From: Candidatus Gastranaerophilales bacterium
GTDB lineage: Bacteria > Cyanobacteriota > Vampirovibrionia > Gastranaerophilales > Gastranaerophilaceae
Direction: 5' to 3'
Assembly: GCA_944326565.1 (NCBI GenBank)
Contig: CALVEL010000002.1
Location: forward strand, 62,001 to 126,000
DNA length: 64,000 nucleotides
The translations under genes and the position numbers were made by a program. The notes beneath the pieces are model-generated. The model made no database searches. It worked only from the letters and a program-made list of their open reading frames with translations, and had not been told where the DNA came from. Each line of letters begins with the position of its first letter. Position 1 is the first letter of the stretch. Positions 24,193-32,291 of this stretch are shown in pieces.

Positions 24193-25389
24193 ATGCCGAA
24201 GTTAGCTCAGGATAACAATTATAGAAGTTATTATCAAAGATATAGTTCAAATATACAAGAGTTACCCCATAGAAATTATGTGAATAATCAAGGGTACAGG
24301 ACAGTAGCAAAACCTGCTGAGCCAAGGTATATTAAAGGTAAAAGTAAAAAAGTTCAAAGAAATAATTTTACTCATACAATTGTATCTGTATTATTTTTAT
24401 CAATATTGGCGTTGTTTATTTTTCCTACCACATATAACAGAGTTATAAAATCATTTTTTTATAAATCACCCTATCCTAATATAAAAGCTGATTATCAAAA
24501 GATTTTAAATCCGACTGTAAATTATCTTCATAATGACTACTTTTTGGATACTTATTTTTTGAAGGGTGCTGAAAAGAAAAAGCCTCAAATGCTTTCGCTC
24601 AATCAAAATGAAAGACTTACAGGGCTGGAAAATTCTTTGAAAAATCTTGCAGCTCAATACCCGTCAGTGGAGCCTTCAATTTATGTATGGGACTATGATA
24701 CTGAAAATTATGCAGGAATTAATTCAGATAAACTGTATTCAGCAGCAAGTATTATAAAAATTCCTGTGCTTATACAACTTTTCAGATCAATAGAGATGGG
24801 ACAGCTGACAATTTACGATACAATGAAGTTAACTAACTATTATCGTGCAGAAGGATCAGGGAGTCTTCAGTTTAAAGCTGAAAATTCAGTATGGACAATG
24901 GATGATCTTGCTCGTTTAATGATTACCGAATCAGATAATTCTGCAACTAACATGATTATGTCAAAACTGGGTTCTATGTATGATGTGAATTCAAGTATAA
25001 GGCAGTGGGGATTGAGTCATACAAGAGTGAATACATGGCTTCCGGATATGGGCGGAACCAACTTTACAACAGCTGAAGATCTTGCAAGAATGCTCTATAA
25101 CCTTGATAATCCTAACTTCTTATCAGTAAGCTCACGTGAAAAAATTTTTGATTATATGGGGCATGTTCATAATGACAGATTGATTCCTGCTGGGCTTGGA
25201 GCTGGAGCTGTATTTATCCACAAAACAGGTGATATTGGTAAAATGCTCGGTGATGCAGGTATTGTCTATGCTCCGAATGGCAAAAAATATATTGTAGCAA
25301 TTTTAGTAAATCGTCCATATAATTCACCGCTTGGAAAAGATTTTATTGTCAAAGCTTCTGAAATTATATACAATACAATGGTAAAATAA
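24193..25389 (+). CDS. Membrane-anchored serine beta-lactamase/D,D-peptidase-fold protein
   Basis: A 398-residue protein. A basic cytoplasmic N-terminus and one membrane segment (FTHTIVSVLFLSILALFIF) come first. The C-terminal domain resembles class A beta-lactamases: SAASIIK (SxxK nucleophile), ITESDNSATN (SDN motif), and IHKTGDIG (KTG motif). The long linker to the catalytic domain and the general divergence leave open whether it hydrolyses beta-lactams or acts on peptidoglycan. ATG 24193 is preceded by GGGAGGGA. A terminator follows at 25415. Confidence 0.8.
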   Translation: MPKLAQDNNYRSYYQRYSSNIQELPHRNYVNNQGYRTVAKPAEPRYIKGKSKKVQRNNFTHTIVSVLFLSILALFIFPTTYNRVIKSFFYKSPYPNIKADYQKILNPTVNYLHNDYFLDTYFLKGAEKKKPQMLSLNQNERLTGLENSLKNLAAQYPSVEPSIYVWDYDTENYAGINSDKLYSAASIIKIPVLIQLFRSIEMGQLTIYDTMKLTNYYRAEGSGSLQFKAENSVWTMDDLARLMITESDNSATNMIMSKLGSMYDVNSSIRQWGLSHTRVNTWLPDMGGTNFTTAEDLARMLYNLDNPNFLSVSSREKIFDYMGHVHNDRLIPAGLGAGAVFIHKTGDIGKMLGDAGIVYAPNGKKYIVAILVNRPYNSPLGKDFIVKASEIIYNTMVK

Positions 25390-25414
25390 ATATAGTTTGT
25401 ATTTCATAAATATA

Positions 25415-25443
25415 GAAAAAAGAGCGGAAAATCTCCGCTCTTT
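25415..25443 (+). terminator. Terminator after the beta-lactamase-fold gene
   Basis: AGAGCGGA / TCCGCTCT stem with preceding A-run and following TTT. Confidence 0.8.
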
Positions 25444-25485
25444 ACATTTGTGCATAGTTGCACTTCACACAATCCTTTTCAACAG

Positions 25486-25620
25486 CTATTCTTCTATAGC
25501 TTCTTCTGTCTTTTTAATCTTTTTCATCAACTCTTCGAATTGCTCTTTGATATATAAAATAAACAAAGAACATTCTTCTTTAAAACTGTAAGTTCCTGGC
25601 CATACTGTGTATCTGTACAT
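25486..25620 (-). CDS. Short charged protein (44 aa)
   Basis: A 44-codon frame in an otherwise gene-free stretch of about 480 nt. ATG 25620 stands 8 nt after a perfect AAGGAG Shine-Dalgarno. The product starts MYRYTVWPGTYSFKEECSLF and ends in a strongly charged helix (KEQFEELMKKIKKTEEAIEE). No family is recognised. The clean SD and the amphipathic, coding-like composition argue for a real small protein. It is oriented toward the terminator at 25415-25443, which could serve it too. Confidence 0.6.
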   Translation of the reverse strand: MYRYTVWPGTYSFKEECSLFILYIKEQFEELMKKIKKTEEAIEE

Positions 25621-25811
25621 AAAGTCTACTCCTTTATCTAACCTTCGAACAAAAGTCTTATCGGTTCTATCAACTAAAAACTTTAAATGAATTGGTGTTT
25701 TGTTAAAGAAAATTTACATTTGAAAATTATGAAATATTTTTTAATTTTATAGCTGAATATAGAAATAATTATTTGCCTTATTTAATTTTTTTCAGTTTTT
25801 GTTTACATACT
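25621..25811. other. Intergenic spacer with no gene seen
   Basis: About 190 nt of AT-rich sequence upstream of the 44-aa gene and before the metG terminator. It contains GGTTCTATCAACTAAAAAC and similar unstructured sequence. I see no frame, RNA fold or repeat. Confidence 0.5.
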
Positions 25812-25846
25812 AAAAACTTCCATAATTTTTAGTTATGGAAGTTTTT
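25812..25846 (-). terminator. Terminator of metG
   Basis: A perfect 14-bp stem (AAAAACTTCCATAA / TTATGGAAGTTTTT) with a 7-nt loop, directly downstream of metG on the minus strand. Confidence 0.88.
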
Positions 25847-25871
25847 AATAAAAATATTTTTAATTAATTAA

Positions 25872-27455
25872 TTATTTTTTACTTTTATCGGCTAATTCGC
25901 TGTCCATTCTTAAAAATACCGGCTTGATATCTTCTTTTGAGATTAATTTACCGTTTTTTAAATTTTTAGTTCCCAACTTATCAAGATTAGCTGATTTCAA
26001 ATCAAATGACAATTGAGAAGCCATTCTTTGGGCGATATTCGGACAATACGGATAAATAAGTGCTGAGACGATGCACATAATTTCTAAAACAGTTGTCAAA
26101 ACTTGCCCGCATTCAGTCATTTTTTCTTCTTTAGCTAAAGTCCAAGGCGCGTTGTCAGTGACATATTTGTTTGTCATATCGACAAGTTGAATAATTTCAT
26201 TTCCTGCTTCTGCAATTTCAAAGTTGTCGAAATGACTTTTGACAAGGTCAATTTTATTTTTTGCAACTTGTAAAAGACTTTTAGAACCTGCTACAAGTTC
26301 GTTTTCATTTACATCAAATTCAGCTTTGATTTCTCCGTCAAAGTATTTAACAAGCATTGAAAGGGTTCTGTTCAAAAGGTTGCCCATTGAATTTGCAAGA
26401 TGAGCATTTACTTTTTCTTTAAAATCATCATCTGAATAATTACCGTCTTTTCCGCAAGGTGCTGAAACTGCCATATAATAGCGGAATGGATCAGGAATAT
26501 CCAATTCAAAGTTTTCAAGTACAGATGTTGGCGAAATAACATTTCCTAATGATTTTGACATTTTGCTTTCATCAATTGTAATCCAGCCATGTGCAAAAAT
26601 ATGTTTTGGCAATGGTAAATCAAGTGCTAATAAGAATGCTGGCCAGTAAATGCTGTGAAATTTTAAAATATCTTTTCCGATTACTTGTACATCAGCAGGC
26701 CAGTATTTTTTAAATTTTTCAGAAGGGTTTTCAGTATCATACCCGAGAGCTGTGATGTAATTTGAAAGAGCATCAATCCATACATAAATTGTCTGCTCTG
26801 GATCATCAAGAACATTAATTGCCCACTGAACATTGTCTTTAGAACGTGATACAGAAATGTCTTGAATATCTTCCAACTGATTTAAAACCTCATTAGCTCT
26901 GAATTGTGGGATTATAAAATCAGGATGCTCTTTTATATGTTTAATTATTGCATCTTTATATTTTGTAAGTTTAAAAAAGTAATTTTCCTCACTTACTATT
27001 TCTGGTTTTTTCAAATGATCAGGGCAAAGTCCGTCTTCGGTCAAATCTTTTTCATTTAAAAAGCTTTCACATCCTGTGCAATAAAGTCCTTCGTATTTGT
27101 GTTTATATATATCACCTTGAGCTACAAGCTTTTTAAATATTTTTTGTACAATAGCCTCATGATCTGTATCGGTAGTTCTTATAAATCTTGTATAATCAAT
27201 TCCTAAAGCTTTCCAAGCATCTTTGAATGATTGTGCGTTTCTATCACAAAGCTCTTTTGGCGTAATACCTTTATCAGCAGCTGTTTTTTGAATTTTAATC
27301 CCGTGTTCATCCGTTCCAGTTAAGAAAAAAACATCATCACAGCGTTGTGAATAATGTCTTGCAATTATATCGGTTAAAATTTTCTCGTAAGCATGCCCGA
27401 TATGCGGAGCTCCGTTTACATAATCTATTGCTGTAGTTAAATAAAATTTTTCCAT
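25872..27455 (-). CDS. metG: Methionyl-tRNA synthetase
   Basis: Class I aminoacyl-tRNA synthetase of 527 residues. Seen: YVNGAPHIGHAYE (HIGH motif), the zinc-knuckle insertion CTGCESFL with GLCPDHLKKP, and WITIDESKMSKSLGN (KMSKS loop). An anticodon-binding helical domain follows. There is no C-terminal EMAP/tRNA-binding extension, so this is the shorter form. SD AGAGGAAA precedes the ATG. It is alone between its terminator and the promoter region of pseudopilin copy 2. Confidence 0.96.
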   Translation of the reverse strand: MEKFYLTTAIDYVNGAPHIGHAYEKILTDIIARHYSQRCDDVFFLTGTDEHGIKIQKTAADKGITPKELCDRNAQSFKDAWKALGIDYTRFIRTTDTDHEAIVQKIFKKLVAQGDIYKHKYEGLYCTGCESFLNEKDLTEDGLCPDHLKKPEIVSEENYFFKLTKYKDAIIKHIKEHPDFIIPQFRANEVLNQLEDIQDISVSRSKDNVQWAINVLDDPEQTIYVWIDALSNYITALGYDTENPSEKFKKYWPADVQVIGKDILKFHSIYWPAFLLALDLPLPKHIFAHGWITIDESKMSKSLGNVISPTSVLENFELDIPDPFRYYMAVSAPCGKDGNYSDDDFKEKVNAHLANSMGNLLNRTLSMLVKYFDGEIKAEFDVNENELVAGSKSLLQVAKNKIDLVKSHFDNFEIAEAGNEIIQLVDMTNKYVTDNAPWTLAKEEKMTECGQVLTTVLEIMCIVSALIYPYCPNIAQRMASQLSFDLKSANLDKLGTKNLKNGKLISKEDIKPVFLRMDSELADKSKK

Positions 27456-27556
27456 TATTATAATTTCCTCTTTATTTTCTTTAGAAAAATTGTAACATAA
27501 AATAAAAATTCATTCATTTTATCTGGTGTTGATTAATAATGATAAATAAAATTTTA

Positions 27557-27585
27557 TTGCCAAGTGAAATAAAAGTTGATATAAT
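27557..27585 (+). promoter_or_regulatory. Promoter of pseudopilin copy 2
   Basis: TTGCCA (27557-27562), 17-nt spacer, TATAAT (27580-27585). Nearly the same as in copy 1. Confidence 0.8.
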
Positions 27586-27606
27586 AAAAGAGTAACAGAA
27601 AACAGA

Positions 27607-27671
27607 AGGAGCTGGAAATGCAGACTATGATTGAAATATGGGGGGGGGGGGGCACCCGAAAATAAGCTCCT
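27607..27671 (+). promoter_or_regulatory. Poly-G leader of pseudopilin copy 2
   Basis: AGGAGCT (27607-27613) pairs with AGCTCCT (27665-27671). ATG 27618, TTG 27631 and 13 G (27640-27652) lie between. As in copy 1, the ATG frame runs into a TAA just past the tract, and only the TTG is in the pilin frame. Confidence 0.75.
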
Positions 27672-28365
27672 GGTTGGTAAAAAAATAGGATTTACAATGG
27701 CGGAAGTTCTGATAACCTTGGGGATAATCGGAATAGTTGCAGCGATGACCCTGCCGTCATTAATCAATAACAAGAAAAATAAAGAGCTAGAGACAGCGTT
27801 TAAGAAGAATTATTCAGTGATAAGTCAGGCACTGAATATGTATTATGCGCAGAATGGTGAAAGACTCACCCCTGAAAATGTTAAAAATATAAGATTAAAA
27901 ACAATATTAATGGATTATATGAAAGTTCTTCATGATTGTGGAATGGGATCTTATGATTCAGAAGCTTGTATTCCTAATTACGGTGAAAATCATGAAGATA
28001 ATCCCAAAATTTATAAGACTTTTAACGGTAAGACCGAAATGAATTTAGGAATGTTTGATGATGGTCAATTTGTATTAAATGATGGAAGCCTTATTTTGAT
28101 TGAAAATGCTTTTTCAAACCCCGGAACGGTATATATTTCAGTAGATGTAAACGGACATCTAAAAAATCCGAACCGATTAGGACATGATCTTTTTATGTTC
28201 CAGCTTGACAGTAAAGGAAATTTAATTCCAATGGGGGCTAAGGGAACTGATTATTATGATGAAAATGATGCATACTGCTCTTCTATGTCAACAAATAATA
28301 TGAATGGAGCAGCTTGTACAATAAAAGCAATTAATGAAAAAGATTACTTTACAAAATTACACTGA
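27631..28365 (+). CDS. Prepilin-type pseudopilin, copy 2
   Basis: A 244-residue pilin-like protein. The leader GGGAPENKLLVGKK is followed by G|FTMAEVLITLGIIGIVAAMTLPSLI. The C-terminal domain is different from copies 3 and 4 but keeps acidic surface loops and the pattern of paired Cys (HDCGMG, AYCSSM). The in-frame start is TTG 27631. The SD-proximal ATG at 27618 is out of frame by one base. Own promoter (27557) and terminator (28378). Confidence 0.75.
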   Translation: MKYGGGGAPENKLLVGKKIGFTMAEVLITLGIIGIVAAMTLPSLINNKKNKELETAFKKNYSVISQALNMYYAQNGERLTPENVKNIRLKTILMDYMKVLHDCGMGSYDSEACIPNYGENHEDNPKIYKTFNGKTEMNLGMFDDGQFVLNDGSLILIENAFSNPGTVYISVDVNGHLKNPNRLGHDLFMFQLDSKGNLIPMGAKGTDYYDENDAYCSSMSTNNMNGAACTIKAINEKDYFTKLH

Positions 28366-28377
28366 TGTTGATAAATG

Positions 28378-28415
28378 AGACTCTCCATTATTTCAAAAAA
28401 TGGAGAGTCTTTTTA
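28378..28415. terminator. Terminator after pseudopilin copy 2
   Basis: AGACTCTCCAT / ATGGAGAGTCT stem plus TTTTTA, between the convergent pilin and recombinase genes. Confidence 0.9.
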
Positions 28416-28423
28416 TATTAAAT

Positions 28424-29341
28424 TTAAGCTCTTGGATGAGCCTCATTATATACTTCTTTCAAATGCTGAGTTGATACGTGAGTATAAATCTGAGTATTTG
28501 AAATACTTGCATGTCCCAAAAGTTCTTGTACAACTCTTAAATCTGCACCGTTTTCTATCAAGTGTGTTGCAAAGCTGTGACGAAATACGTGCGGGGTAAC
28601 TTTTTTGGGTAGTGCAATTTTTTCTACAATATCATTTATTACATTTCTGATAGTTTTTGTCTGGAGACGATAGCCTGTATTATTTATGAATACAGGGGAG
28701 CTTTCTGTAGCTTCTTCTAGTGGAAAGCCTTTTGGAATTAAAGGTCTTGCTGTTTCAATATATCTTTCCAAATAAGATTTAGCTCTGTCTGTCACAAGAA
28801 TAATCCGTTCTTTTGCTCCTTTTCCAAATACTCTTATTTCATTGTTTTCTAAATTCAAATCACCAAAATTTAATCCGCTTAATTCCGATACACGCATTCC
28901 AGTTGCCCATAAAAGTTCCAAAATCGCGCGATTTCTATAACCTGACGGTGTATCAATTTTTACATTGTTTAAAATACTTTCTACCTCATCAGGTGTTAAA
29001 AATTTTGGAAGTGATTTTGGACGTTTCGGTGCTGTCAAATTTATCGCAGGGTTCGAGTCAACTTTCCTTTCTCTGTATAAATATTTATAAAAAGTTCTTA
29101 TAGATGCTATTTTTCTTGCAATGGTATTTTTTTTGTAATTGAATCTTTGAATAAAATGTAGATATTCTCTTACTTTAGAAAAATTCACATCTTCACAAGA
29201 CTGTTCTCCCATCCATATCAAAAAACCTAAAACGTCTGAACAGTAAGCTTTTGCAGTATGTTCAGAAAAGTTTTTTTCAACTATTATATAAGATTTGAAA
29301 TCTTCTAAATCCTGTTTTGAAATTGAATTTAAACCCATCAT
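28424..29341 (-). CDS. Tyrosine recombinase, XerC/XerD type
   Basis: A 305-residue chromosomal-type recombinase that resolves replicated chromosome dimers at dif. Seen: the N-terminal SAM-like domain (SEHTAKAYCSDVLGFL), then catalytic Arg in ATGMRVSELSGL, HVFRHSFATHL (HxxR), LLGHASISNTQIYTHV (His/Trp position and Tyr nucleophile). Length and motifs fit XerC/D and not the integrase of the island. Start supported by AAGGTAA. It is probably the single Xer recombinase or one of a pair. Confidence 0.9.
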   Translation of the reverse strand: MMGLNSISKQDLEDFKSYIIVEKNFSEHTAKAYCSDVLGFLIWMGEQSCEDVNFSKVREYLHFIQRFNYKKNTIARKIASIRTFYKYLYRERKVDSNPAINLTAPKRPKSLPKFLTPDEVESILNNVKIDTPSGYRNRAILELLWATGMRVSELSGLNFGDLNLENNEIRVFGKGAKERIILVTDRAKSYLERYIETARPLIPKGFPLEEATESSPVFINNTGYRLQTKTIRNVINDIVEKIALPKKVTPHVFRHSFATHLIENGADLRVVQELLGHASISNTQIYTHVSTQHLKEVYNEAHPRA

Positions 29342-29448
29342 TTACCTTATTGCTTTTTTCTAAAAGATATTATACAATAAGATTAAAAGTTTTAGAATAA
29401 TTAAAGTTAGGATGAAATCAAAAAATTAAACGTAAAGCAGGAGAAAAG

Positions 29449-31257
29449 ATGAATTGTAAAAAAGTATTAATTGCTTCAATGATTTTTGCGAATATTCTGT
29501 GTGCATCCAATGCTTACGCTGCTCAGGAATTACAAGCACAAGTAGCAAAAGCTCAAAAGAATTATACAAGTATTGAAAAATTGATTGAATACAACCATTA
29601 TGAAGAAGCTGATGAAAAAATCAGAGAAATGTTGAACAAAAAGCCCGATGATATAGAATTATTGGCTTTAAGATGTATTTCACGTGCAAAGCAACATAAG
29701 CTGGCACCTGCTCAGGAAGAGCTAGACAGACTGCTTGCTAAGTATCCTAAAAATGCTCAATTACATTATGCTCAAGGTATAGTTTACTTGATGAGAACAA
29801 CCTCATCAGATGTAACCTATATAAGAGATACAAGAAATTTGATTGAAAATGCTATCAAAGAATTTGTAGCTGCAGTAAATGCGGATAGCAATTACTATCA
29901 GGCATATAACGCTATGGGTGTCGCAACTTTGAGACTCGGTAACAGAAATGATGCAAGAGAATTATTTAAAGTTGCATTACAGATAAACCCCCAATATGCA
30001 ACTGCATACGATAATATGGGAAATTTAGAATTAATAGAAGGCAATCTTGCAGAAGCAGAGCAATACTTTAATAAATCTCTAAAACTTAACTCACATAACC
30101 CCACAACAATGTATCATTTAGGTCAAGTTGCAGTTCGTCAACGTGATTTTAATAAGGCACTTACTTGGTTAAACCATTCTATTCACATGCACCCTATGTC
30201 ATCTCCTGCTTTGACATTGCAAGGTGAATGTTATTTAATTCAAGGCAACCAGGCAGCTGCTATTAATTCATTCAAAAAGGCGATAACTGTGAAACCTGAA
30301 AATTCACGTCCTTATGTAAATCTTGCAAATATTTATGAAAGACGTGCTGATGAAGAGTTTGCAATGGAACAGTTGAAGACTGTATTGACAATTAACCCAA
30401 ATTATACTGACGGTATTATGAGGGTTGCTGATATGTCATTGCATACAAGAAAGTATGAGCAGGCTCTTGATTATTACACAAGACTTTTAGATGACAACAA
30501 GTATGGTGATCGTGCAATTATCGGACTTGCTAATACGTATTATGAAATGTCAAAAGATCGTGCAGATAGTGACAGTATGACTACTAACAAAGAAGTATAT
30601 CTTGCATATGACTATATAAATAAAGCAATTGAAAGAACTCCTGATGATTTGGAATTGCATTTAGCTAAAATTAAACTTGCTAAATTAACTCATCAGCTTC
30701 CGATGTCAAAAGAAAGTTTAAACTATATCGTACAAGCAGCTTCAAATAGTTTGATGGATAGTGTAATCAAAGGTGAAGCATATTTGGCGCTTGGCCGTGA
30801 AAAAGATGCAGTGTATACTTTTGAAAATGCAGTAAACTTTGCTGATAATGTGGATGACCAATTGTATCTTGCAGAAATTTTGGTGCATAACAAACAATTC
30901 AGAACAGCTCGTTTGGCTTTAAAAAAAGCACTTATGCAGGATCCTGATAATGTAATTGCTAAAAATGGAATTGCTTATATTGATCTTTGTGAAACTAAAT
31001 CAAATGAGTTCTTAGATGTAGCTCAAAGACAATATGCAGAAAAGAATTACGCATCTGCAATAGAATATTGTAACAGAGCAATCGATTTCTATCATAACAG
31101 TGCACCTATTGCAAAACTTAAAGCAATGTCTTATGAAGCAGAAGGTAACTACCAAGGGGCTGTAAAATATTATAATCAATATTTAGCTTATAATCCGAAT
31201 GCTTCAGATAGAGAGACTATTTTGAAAAAGATAAGTAAATATCAAACAAAAATGTAA
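29449..31257 (+). CDS. Secreted or periplasmic TPR-repeat protein
   Basis: A 602-residue protein. A signal peptide (KKVLIASMIFANILCASNAYA) precedes many tetratricopeptide repeats, which fill most of the sequence, for example AYNAMGVATLRLGNRNDARELFKVALQINPQ and AYDNMGNLELIEGNLAEAEQYFNKSLKL. TPRs form scaffolds for protein contacts; the partner is unknown. SD GCAGGAGAA precedes the ATG. A terminator follows. Confidence 0.85.
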   Translation: MNCKKVLIASMIFANILCASNAYAAQELQAQVAKAQKNYTSIEKLIEYNHYEEADEKIREMLNKKPDDIELLALRCISRAKQHKLAPAQEELDRLLAKYPKNAQLHYAQGIVYLMRTTSSDVTYIRDTRNLIENAIKEFVAAVNADSNYYQAYNAMGVATLRLGNRNDARELFKVALQINPQYATAYDNMGNLELIEGNLAEAEQYFNKSLKLNSHNPTTMYHLGQVAVRQRDFNKALTWLNHSIHMHPMSSPALTLQGECYLIQGNQAAAINSFKKAITVKPENSRPYVNLANIYERRADEEFAMEQLKTVLTINPNYTDGIMRVADMSLHTRKYEQALDYYTRLLDDNKYGDRAIIGLANTYYEMSKDRADSDSMTTNKEVYLAYDYINKAIERTPDDLELHLAKIKLAKLTHQLPMSKESLNYIVQAASNSLMDSVIKGEAYLALGREKDAVYTFENAVNFADNVDDQLYLAEILVHNKQFRTARLALKKALMQDPDNVIAKNGIAYIDLCETKSNEFLDVAQRQYAEKNYASAIEYCNRAIDFYHNSAPIAKLKAMSYEAEGNYQGAVKYYNQYLAYNPNASDRETILKKISKYQTKM

Positions 31258-31265
31258 TAAAATTT

Positions 31266-31301
31266 AAAACGAGTTTCGTAAATGGTTGCGAAACTCGTTT
31301 T
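31266..31301 (+). terminator. Terminator after the TPR gene
   Basis: AAAACGAGTTTCG / CGAAACTCGTTTT stem (13 bp). Confidence 0.9.
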
Positions 31302-31366
31302 ATTATTATATATTTGTGATTAATCAAGGGATGTGTTAGGTATTTACCCTTTGACTTGGAAGTATT

Positions 31367-31624
31367 ATGGCTCAAAAATTTGACATAAGAAAAACATTTG
31401 AAATATTTTTACGTGAACCTCTTAGTATATTAAAAGTAGGTCTGTTTCAGATTGTGCATTTGGAGTCTAATATTTTCAATCAAAAATCAATAAATGTTGA
31501 CTTTTTGGATGATAAAACTCAAATTACTGTAGTAAATAATGAGCGTATGTATAATTTATTTCAAACGGTATTATTTAAAAGACGTTTGAAAGAGCAACAG
31601 GAAAAAGCTTTGTCTACAAAGTAG
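31367..31624 (+). CDS. Small protein of unknown function upstream of engB
   Basis: An 85-residue protein (MAQKFDIRKTFEIFLREPLS...) of mixed helix and strand character with a charged Lys/Gln-rich tail. No family is recognised. It starts after TTGGAAG and ends 32 nt before engB, so the two are probably in one operon with pseudopilin copy 3 behind. Confidence 0.55.
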   Translation: MAQKFDIRKTFEIFLREPLSILKVGLFQIVHLESNIFNQKSINVDFLDDKTQITVVNNERMYNLFQTVLFKRRLKEQQEKALSTK

Positions 31625-31656
31625 GATTTTATTTCAAAATTTATTGAAAGGGAAAA

Positions 31657-32223
31657 ATGAAATTTTTACAGGCTAAATTTATAAAAAGTGCAGAAATGCT
31701 AAGTCAATGTCCAGATACAGATTTAGCTGAATATCCGCTTTTGGGCCGTTCAAATGTTGGCAAAAGCTCTTTTATAAACGGACTTGCAAACCATAAAAAA
31801 CTTGCAAAAACCTCAAATACACCTGGAAAAACAAGATTGATAAATTTTTTTGATTTCTCAAATAATTTCATGATAGCTGATTTGCCTGGATACGGTTATG
31901 CAAAGGTATCAAAAGAAGCGCAAAATCGCTGGCAGAAGTATTTGGAAGAATATCTTTTAAATCGTAGACAGATAAAGTCTTTAATTCAACTTATAGATGC
32001 ACGTCATGATGTCCAGAAAAATGATTTGCAAATGCGAGAATGGGTAAAAGTTTACAATTTGCCTATAATTACAATTTTAACTAAAATGGATTATATACCG
32101 AAGTCAAAAACATTGAATTTGGTAAAAAAAGTTGAAAAAGAACTAGGCGGGCTTGTAATGCCATTTAGTGCAATTGACAACAGATATAACGAAGAAATTT
32201 TAAATTTTTTGATTAATAATTAG
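31657..32223 (+). CDS. engB: Ribosome biogenesis GTP-binding protein EngB/YsxC
   Basis: A 188-residue P-loop GTPase for 50S assembly. Seen: GRSNVGKSSFING (G1), TSNTPGKTRLINFF (G2 region), DLPGYGYA (G3), TKMDYIPK (G4), and FSAIDNRY (G5-like). SD GAAAGGGAA precedes the ATG. Its stop is 4 nt before the start of the pseudopilin leader cassette of copy 3, which here has no promoter of its own. Confidence 0.94.
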   Translation: MKFLQAKFIKSAEMLSQCPDTDLAEYPLLGRSNVGKSSFINGLANHKKLAKTSNTPGKTRLINFFDFSNNFMIADLPGYGYAKVSKEAQNRWQKYLEEYLLNRRQIKSLIQLIDARHDVQKNDLQMREWVKVYNLPIITILTKMDYIPKSKTLNLVKKVEKELGGLVMPFSAIDNRYNEEILNFLINN

Positions 32224-32226
32224 AGA

Positions 32227-32291
32227 AGGAGCTGGAAATGCAGACTATGATTGAAAATATGGGGGGGGGGGGCACCCGAAAATAAGCTCCT
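32227..32291 (+). promoter_or_regulatory. Poly-G leader of pseudopilin copy 3 (promoterless)
   Basis: AGGAGCT (32227-32233) pairs with AGCTCCT (32285-32291). ATG 32238, TTG 32251 and 12 G (32261-32272) lie between. The leader begins within 10 nt of the engB stop, so the usual TTGCCA/TATAAT upstream part is missing. Confidence 0.75.
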
